Below are positions 59,058-64,000 of a stretch of DNA of 64,000 nt, piece by piece. The translations under genes were made by a program, and so were the position numbers. Origin of the DNA: an uncultured Lachnospiraceae bacterium. GTDB lineage: Bacteria; Bacillota; Clostridia; Lachnospirales; Lachnospiraceae. The stretch is taken from positions 14,509-78,508 of the forward strand of contig CAJTWA010000016.1 of the NCBI GenBank assembly GCA_910580195.1, read 5' to 3'. The notes under the pieces were generated by a model. It was given only the letters and a program-made list of their open reading frames with translations, was not told the DNA's origin and did no database searches. Numbering within the stretch: position 1 is the first letter of the stretch; every line of letters begins with the position of its first letter.

Positions 59058-60131
59058 ATGGGCAGGCCATTGATAATCAGGGATTTAACGGCAGAAGTTC
59101 CCGTCATACAGGGCGGCATGGGGGTAGGCATCAGCCTTTCCGGGCTGGCCGGGAACGTGGCAAAATGCGGCGGGATTGGGATTATTTCCACCGCCCAGAT
59201 AGGCTATCAGGAGCCGGGGTTTGAGGAACACCCCATTGAAACCAACCTGAAAGCCATCGGAAAGCACATCAGGCGTGCAAAAGAAATTTCCGGGGGAGGC
59301 ATCGTGGGGGTAAATATCATGGTAGCCACGAAGCGGTATGGGGAATATGTGAAGGCTGCCGCCGAGGCAGGGGCAGACCTGATTATTTCCGGCGCCGGGC
59401 TGCCTACAACGCTCCCCGCTTTGGCCGGGCAGGCAGGGACTAAAATTGCCCCCATTGTGTCCTCCGCCAAATCCGCCTCCGTTATCTGCAGGCTGTGGGA
59501 CAGGAAATATAACCGCTGCCCGGACCTTGTGGTAATCGAAGGGCCAAAGGCAGGGGGCCATCTGGGTTTTTCCTTGGAGGAATTGGAACGCCTGAACGAG
59601 GAGGCCTATGAAGCGGAAATCAAGGCCATCCTAGGGATTGTCAGCCAATACAGTGAAAAATACCAGTACCATATCCCAGTAGTGGTTGCCGGAGGGATTT
59701 ACGGTGGGGAAGACATGCGCCATGCACTGGGGCTTGGGGCAGACGGGGTCCAGGCTGCAACCCGTTTTGTCACCACGTATGAGTGCGATGCCAGTAAAGC
59801 GTATAAGCAGGCATACCTTGCAGCCAAGAAAGAAGATATCCAGATTGTAAAAAGCCCCGTGGGGATGCCCGGGCGCGCAATCCGAAACGCCTTTATCCAA
59901 CGGGCAGAATCCGGGGAACTGGGAAATTCCCACTGGAAATGCTACCAATGCTTAGAAAAATGCAGCCAGAAAGATATCCCCTACTGCATCACAGATGCCT
60001 TGGTAAATGCAGCCAAAGGCAATCTCAGCCATGGGCTTATTTTCTGCGGGGCCAACGCTTGGCGGGCCGAAAAAATGGAACATGTGTCAGAAATCATGGA
60101 AGAATTCCGAAAAGAATTTGCAAAAATGTAA
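59058..60131 (+). CDS. Nitronate monooxygenase/NPD family flavoprotein
   Basis: 357 residues, FMN TIM barrel related to FabK. Motifs are VPVIQGGMGVGISL, LIISGAGLPTTLP, VIEGPKAGGHLGF and VVVAGGIYGGEDM with the following DGVQAATRF. It ends with a Cys cluster CYQCLEKCSQKDIPYC (four Cys within 16 residues) not found in FabK, which could bind a metal or FeS cluster. It may oxidise nitronates or reduce an acyl compound. It is the last gene of the fatty-acid block, 86 bases after accDA. Confidence 0.82.
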   Translation: MGRPLIIRDLTAEVPVIQGGMGVGISLSGLAGNVAKCGGIGIISTAQIGYQEPGFEEHPIETNLKAIGKHIRRAKEISGGGIVGVNIMVATKRYGEYVKAAAEAGADLIISGAGLPTTLPALAGQAGTKIAPIVSSAKSASVICRLWDRKYNRCPDLVVIEGPKAGGHLGFSLEELERLNEEAYEAEIKAILGIVSQYSEKYQYHIPVVVAGGIYGGEDMRHALGLGADGVQAATRFVTTYECDASKAYKQAYLAAKKEDIQIVKSPVGMPGRAIRNAFIQRAESGELGNSHWKCYQCLEKCSQKDIPYCITDALVNAAKGNLSHGLIFCGANAWRAEKMEHVSEIMEEFRKEFAKM

Positions 60132-60172
60132 AACTCCTTGAAAAATATCTTTCCAAACCTCCCGGAAGTTGC

Positions 60173-60178
60173 TATAAT
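60173..60178 (+). promoter_or_regulatory. Possible -10 box of the GH13 gene
   Basis: TATAAT preceded by TGC (extended -10-like) 42 bases before the start codon. The -35 is weak. Confidence 0.35.
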
Positions 60179-60219
60179 GGAAAAGAAACAAAAGTGAAGG
60201 ACATCAGAGGGAGGCACAT

Positions 60220-62598
60220 ATGAATTTTCAAATCTGTTCCGGAAATCAAGGAGAAACGGGCGTTACAAAACAGAAGGACATCATTTCATTTTCCAGGCAG
60301 GCGGCGGAAAATTCTATCTGCTATTTGTTGCTATACCCCAAAGACAGCAGCCAAGCCCACAGAATCCCTATGGAGCCAAAGGGGAACTGCGGCACGGAAT
60401 ATACCATAGGGATCCAGGGCTTGGATTGGAAGAACTATGACTACAATTTTGAGGTGAACGGGGAAGAAGTAACTGACATCTATGCCCATAAGATTACGGG
60501 AAGGGAAATTTGGGCGGATAGTTCCCGCAGGCCAAGGGAGCAGGCAGCAGAGATTTTTGTTCCGCTAAGAGAAAAGAGAAGGACCAACCAGTTACAAGGG
60601 CTGCCCGCCCTGCCAGAGGCACAGGCAGGGGAAACAGAGGCGGCAAAAATTAAAAGTTCCTTTTATTTTTCGGATTTTAAATGGAAAGATACGGGGTATA
60701 CTGGAATTAAAAAAGAAGATATGGTAATCTACAAGCTCCATGTACGGGGATTTTCCATGGGCATGCAGGGAGAAAGCAGCCAGCATGGGACAATTGAAGC
60801 CGTGGAGCGCAAGTTAAATTACTTGAAAAGCCTTGGGATCACTACCTTGCTGTTTATGCCAGTCTATGAATTTGAAGAAATTCTGCTGCTGGACCAGAGC
60901 AAGGCACAGCTTCGTCCGAAGGATTTAATTAATTGCTGGGGCTATACAGCAGGGCATTATTTTGCCCCCAAAGCTTCCTACCTTGGGAAAGGTTATAATC
61001 CGGACAACTTAAAGCGTCTGATTCAGAAGATGCACCAGAAGCAAATGGAGTGCATTTTAGAGTTTTATTTTCCACCAAAAACAAATCCATATTTAATTAT
61101 TGATGTATTGCGTTACTGGCACAGGGAATACCACGTTGATGGGTTCCGGCTGCTGGGCAAGCCGGAGATTGCGGAGCTTTTGGCCCATGATACAAGGCTG
61201 TCCGGCTGCAAGCTGCTCTTCGAGGGGTTCCGGGAAGAACTGGCTGGGGACAGCCAGCGGTTCGGCCCGAAATTATTTTCTTATAACGATGGGTTCCTCT
61301 ATGGCATCCGGAAGATGTTAAACCGCCAAGGGGGCAGCATTTACGAATTTGCCTGCCAGATGCGCAGGCAGCAGGAGCATCAGGGCTTTGTTAATTATAT
61401 CGCAGAGAATAACGGGTTTACCCTCTGGGATGTTTTTTCTTATGAGCACAAACACAATGAGCACAACCGGGAAGAAAACCGGGACGGCATAGAATGGAAT
61501 TTCAGCGGGAACTGCGGGCAGGAAGGCATCAGCCGGAACCGGCAGGTCAATGAGATGCGCAAGCGGCAGGTGAAAAATGCCCTTGCCATTGTGCTTTTGG
61601 CCCAGGGCGTCCCCATGCTCTGGATGGGGGATGAGTGCGGCAACAGCCAGCGGGGCAACAACAATGCTTACTGCCAAGACAATGAAACTGGCTGGAAGGA
61701 GTGGAAACGTTCCGCTGCAGCCAGCCGTCTGGTTGATTATGTGGGGCAGCTTGCCAGAATCCGCAGGGAATTCCCCATGCTGCGCAGCCCCCGGCCATTC
61801 CAGCTTCAGGACTACCAGAACAAGGGATGCCCAGATTTATCCTACCACAGCGACGGGGCATGGAAGGTGGATTTTGGCATGAACCGGGCATTTATCGGCA
61901 TGTATTATGCAGGCGCCTATGCAGGGGACGGACGGAACCTTTATGCCGCGTACAATTTCCAGTCTGTCCCGCAGAAATTCGCCCTTCCCGGCGGGATGGA
62001 GTGGGAGCTTTTGCTTGACACCTCCCGGGAACCTGCAATCCCCAAGAAGCCAGAGAAGCTTAAGGATATCCGGGAACTTACGGTAGAAGGCCAATCGGTC
62101 TGCCTGCTGTGCGGGAAGGCATTTTCTGAAGAAAAAGCCAAAAGAAAAGTTAAGAAAAAAGCCATATCTCCCAAAAAAGCGGGTGCAGAAGGAGAGAACA
62201 GTAACCAGGCATCCCAGAAAAAAATGACAGGAAAAGGCGTATCCCCAAAAGAAACCCCAGTGGATGTGCGCTCTGGGAACAGGGCTTTGGGAAAACGGGA
62301 TGCGGCAGGCAAGCCAGAAACGCCAGAAACCATGGTTCCTGAGAACAGGGCTTTGGAAAAACGAAATGCGGCAGGCAAGCCAGAAACGCCAGAAACCATG
62401 GTTCCTGAGAACAGGGCTTTGGAAAAACGGGATGCGGCAGGCAGGGGCCCGGAAAAAGAAAGCCCATTTCCAGAAAATTCGGGGGAAGGGGTTTCTGGGA
62501 AGGAAACGTTAAATAAGGAACATAGTGCCAGCGGGAATCTTGGGATAGGTATATCAGGGGAAGAAAATCCCAAGCAGGATAAAGGAGAACAGGAATGA
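60220..62598 (+). CDS. GH13 glycogen-debranching-like protein lacking catalytic residues
   Basis: 792 residues. An N-terminal CBM48-like domain and a GH13 barrel related to isoamylase/GlgX (MVIYKLHVRGFSMG, NCWGYTAGHYFAP). The catalytic sites have changed. Region II, normally GFRFD with the Asp nucleophile, is DGFRLLGKP. Region IV, normally HDG, is ENNGFTLWD. Region I has lost its NH pair (LEFYFPP). Only the Glu of region III (LLFEGF) remains. It is therefore likely not a hydrolase and may bind glycogen or starch. The last 150 residues are a Lys/Glu/Pro tail with near-identical 22-residue units (NRALxKRxAAGKPETPETMV). No signal peptide. Confidence 0.8.
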   Translation: MNFQICSGNQGETGVTKQKDIISFSRQAAENSICYLLLYPKDSSQAHRIPMEPKGNCGTEYTIGIQGLDWKNYDYNFEVNGEEVTDIYAHKITGREIWADSSRRPREQAAEIFVPLREKRRTNQLQGLPALPEAQAGETEAAKIKSSFYFSDFKWKDTGYTGIKKEDMVIYKLHVRGFSMGMQGESSQHGTIEAVERKLNYLKSLGITTLLFMPVYEFEEILLLDQSKAQLRPKDLINCWGYTAGHYFAPKASYLGKGYNPDNLKRLIQKMHQKQMECILEFYFPPKTNPYLIIDVLRYWHREYHVDGFRLLGKPEIAELLAHDTRLSGCKLLFEGFREELAGDSQRFGPKLFSYNDGFLYGIRKMLNRQGGSIYEFACQMRRQQEHQGFVNYIAENNGFTLWDVFSYEHKHNEHNREENRDGIEWNFSGNCGQEGISRNRQVNEMRKRQVKNALAIVLLAQGVPMLWMGDECGNSQRGNNNAYCQDNETGWKEWKRSAAASRLVDYVGQLARIRREFPMLRSPRPFQLQDYQNKGCPDLSYHSDGAWKVDFGMNRAFIGMYYAGAYAGDGRNLYAAYNFQSVPQKFALPGGMEWELLLDTSREPAIPKKPEKLKDIRELTVEGQSVCLLCGKAFSEEKAKRKVKKKAISPKKAGAEGENSNQASQKKMTGKGVSPKETPVDVRSGNRALGKRDAAGKPETPETMVPENRALEKRNAAGKPETPETMVPENRALEKRDAAGRGPEKESPFPENSGEGVSGKETLNKEHSASGNLGIGISGEENPKQDKGEQE
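62275..62450 (+). repeat. 66-bp tandem units in the GH13 tail
   Basis: GAACAGGGCTTTGG recurs at 62276, 62342 and 62408, each copy of the 66-base unit being nearly identical to the next, the last partial. They code for the NRALxKRxAAGKPETPETMVPE tail. Confidence 0.85.
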
Positions 62599-63260
62599 CA
62601 AAGCAAAGGTTTGGCATCAATGGGTTTACCTTAAAGTGGATTGCCATGGTTTGTATGCTGGTTGACCATACTGGGGCAGTCTTATTTCCCCAGTACATAC
62701 AAATGAGGATGGTTGGAAGGCTTTCATTCCCAATTTACTGTTTCCTTCTGGTTGAAGGGGCTGTCCATACAAAAAACATACGCAAATATGAAATCCGGCT
62801 GCTGGCATTTGCGTTCCTGTCGGAGTTTCCCTTTGACTTGGCGTTTTATACCCGGCCAGATTTCCGGCATCAGAACGTATTTTTTACATTGTTTTTTGGC
62901 CTTCTGGCAGTCGAGCAATACCAAAAACAAAGAGAAAACTTAAATTCACTTTTAACTTTTATCATATCAATTTCATGCATGGCTGCGGCGGAATTGCTGA
63001 ATACGGACTATGGGGCGGCAGGGGTTATTTTCATCCTGCTGTTCTATGCCCTGTACCAGCAGGCGGTTTTAAAGCAGGCAGCCTTTGTGGCAGTGAATTT
63101 CCTGCTGTACGGGGTTTCCATCCAGTCTTACGCTGGGTTTGCGGCTTTCCCCATGCTCCTTTACAATGGGCAGAAAGGGCCGTCCATGAAATATTTTTTC
63201 TATTTGTTCTATCCTTTGCATTTGCTGGGGATTTATTTCATATGTAAAATAATGTATTGA
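62595..63260 (+). CDS. TraX-family membrane protein
   Basis: 221 residues with six to seven membrane segments (KWIAMVCMLVDHTGAVLFPQY, LSFPIYCFLLVEGAVH, IYFICKIMY at the end). The RMVGRLSFPIYCFLLVEG and PFDLAF patterns fit TraX, the family of F-pilin acetylase and many chromosomal acyltransferase-like homologues of unknown role. It starts inside the GH13 stop (ATGA), so it is translationally coupled. Confidence 0.82.
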   Translation: MTKQRFGINGFTLKWIAMVCMLVDHTGAVLFPQYIQMRMVGRLSFPIYCFLLVEGAVHTKNIRKYEIRLLAFAFLSEFPFDLAFYTRPDFRHQNVFFTLFFGLLAVEQYQKQRENLNSLLTFIISISCMAAAELLNTDYGAAGVIFILLFYALYQQAVLKQAAFVAVNFLLYGVSIQSYAGFAAFPMLLYNGQKGPSMKYFFYLFYPLHLLGIYFICKIMY

Positions 63261-63288
63261 GCCAAATTCAGACAGGAGCGTGAGAAAG

Positions 63289-63858
63289 ATGAAGGCTTGG
63301 GAACATTTTAAGACGATTAACCACCATAAAATGCTGGTAATGAAAGGCTGTTTCAGGGTAGGGCTCTACAAGCAGGGGCTTCTGCATGATTTGTCCAAAT
63401 ATACCCCGACGGAATTCCTTGTAGGGTGCAAGTATTTCCAAGGGGATTTGAGCCCCAACAACATTGAGCGCAAGAAACGGGGGTATTCTTCTGCGTGGCT
63501 GCACCATAAGGGCAGGAATAAGCACCATCTGGAGTACTGGATTGACTATGGGGCTGGGGAAGAGAAGGCTATGACGGGCATGAAGATGCCGATAAAATAT
63601 GTGGTGGAAATGTTCATTGACCGGATGTCTGCTTCTAAGAATTACAAGAAGGGGGATTATACGGACAGCAGCCCCTTGGAGTATTATGAGAATGGGAAGG
63701 CGTACCATATTTTGCATAAGGATACTAGGATTTTGCTGGAACGGCTGCTGCATATGCTGGCGGAGAAGGGGGAGGATGCTACGTTTCGGTATATTAAGAA
63801 GGTGGTGCTTAAGAAGAAGGGGTATGGGATGAAGGAGAAGGGGCCTGTGGGCTTGTAG
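63289..63858 (+). CDS. DUF5662 family protein
   Basis: 189 residues. The pattern GLLHDLSKYTPTEF then AWLHHKGRNKHHLEYW and MPIKYVVEMFIDRM matches DUF5662, whose His-Asp and paired His residues resemble an HD-type metal site, though enzyme activity is not established. The C-terminus is Lys-rich. ATG 63289 is preferred over GTG 63280, as CAGGAG is ten bases away from it. Confidence 0.8.
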   Translation: MKAWEHFKTINHHKMLVMKGCFRVGLYKQGLLHDLSKYTPTEFLVGCKYFQGDLSPNNIERKKRGYSSAWLHHKGRNKHHLEYWIDYGAGEEKAMTGMKMPIKYVVEMFIDRMSASKNYKKGDYTDSSPLEYYENGKAYHILHKDTRILLERLLHMLAEKGEDATFRYIKKVVLKKKGYGMKEKGPVGL

Positions 63859-64000
63859 GCTGAGGGGGCGCAGTTCTGGTAGGAGAGTTCTTACGGTATT
63901 TAAGGCAATATTTTTAGGCTGAGGGGGCGGACGCAGTTGTGGCGAGGGGCCTGCCCCCTGCAAACGGGACAACATTCCGGTGAACTAACTGCTAACTGCA
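63859..64000. repeat. Dispersed repeat related to the 701-877 element, running off the window
   Basis: Bases 63940-64000 read, on the minus strand, GCAGTTAGCAGTTAGTTCAC and onward, matching 816-865 closely. AGGCTGAGGGGGCG occurs twice (63857 and 63916). The element continues beyond the window and holds no gene. Confidence 0.65.

Noticed and set aside
63888..63908. Fourth BlaI-type operator (TCTTACGGTATT)
   Set aside because: The right half TGTAATA is absent and no relevant gene is downstream.

Overview
The window looks like a chromosomal segment of a Gram-positive anaerobe of the Clostridia, most likely a Lachnospiraceae gut commensal. The evidence is a type II fatty-acid operon built on FabK with no fabI, PTS and CUT1 sugar systems, strong AGGAGG ribosome sites, BlaI/BlaR, HrcA-CIRCE control, LicT/RAT antitermination and choline-binding-type surface repeats. 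No rRNA or tRNA gene was recognised. Species cannot be fixed from sequence reading alone.

Layout. 1-1.6 kb: end of an AraC regulator, a VOC protein and small inverted-repeat elements. 1.7-8.3 kb: a beta-glucoside PTS operon (licT, EIIBCA, 6-phospho-beta-glucosidase, HPr, enzyme I) behind a promoter, RAT and terminator. The HPr has Lys instead of the regulatory Ser46. 8.3-19.1 kb: a divergent sialic acid/amino-sugar locus. To the left run nagB, nagA, a ROK kinase and an RpiR regulator. To the right run an ABC importer without its ATPase, a YhcH protein, N-acetylneuraminate lyase, ManNAc-6-P epimerase, an SGNH esterase and a MIF-like tautomerase. 19.3-22.4 kb: an AraC regulator divergent from a second EIIBCA PTS. 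22.7-24.9 kb: a HAD phosphatase and three small conserved proteins.

24.9-33.9 kb is a beta-lactam response locus. A promoter overlapped by two BlaI-type operators precedes a large class B PBP and a rare fusion of a DD-carboxypeptidase with a class D beta-lactamase-like domain. An antitoxin/PIN toxin pair follows, then blaR1 and blaI on the other strand. blaI has its own consensus promoter and a third copy of the same operator, so one sensor-repressor pair probably controls both arms.

34-41.3 kb is a cell-surface block: a repeat-rich wall-binding transglutaminase-like protein whose promoter spacer holds nine G residues, an MBOAT acyltransferase with its AlgX-like partner, a DUF348/G5 lipoprotein and a leucine-rich-repeat protein. 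41.3-44.5 kb is a patchy accessory zone: gene remnants, a DUF3791 protein, CIRCE-controlled hsp20, an AT-rich small protein/retropepsin-like pair and a MITE-like element. 44.5-50 kb holds gltX, a UvrD-type helicase, a DUF1292 protein and an HD-GYP protein. 50.1-60.1 kb is the fatty-acid operon acpP-fabK-fabD-fabG-fabF-accB-fabZ-accC-accDA (fused) plus a nitronate monooxygenase-like gene, behind a FabT-like palindrome. 60.2-64 kb: a GH13 protein that has lost catalytic residues, a TraX-like membrane protein and a DUF5662 protein, ending in a repeat related to one at 0.7-0.9 kb.

A recurrent theme is short direct duplication (about 30-75 bp), both between genes and inside linker-coding DNA.
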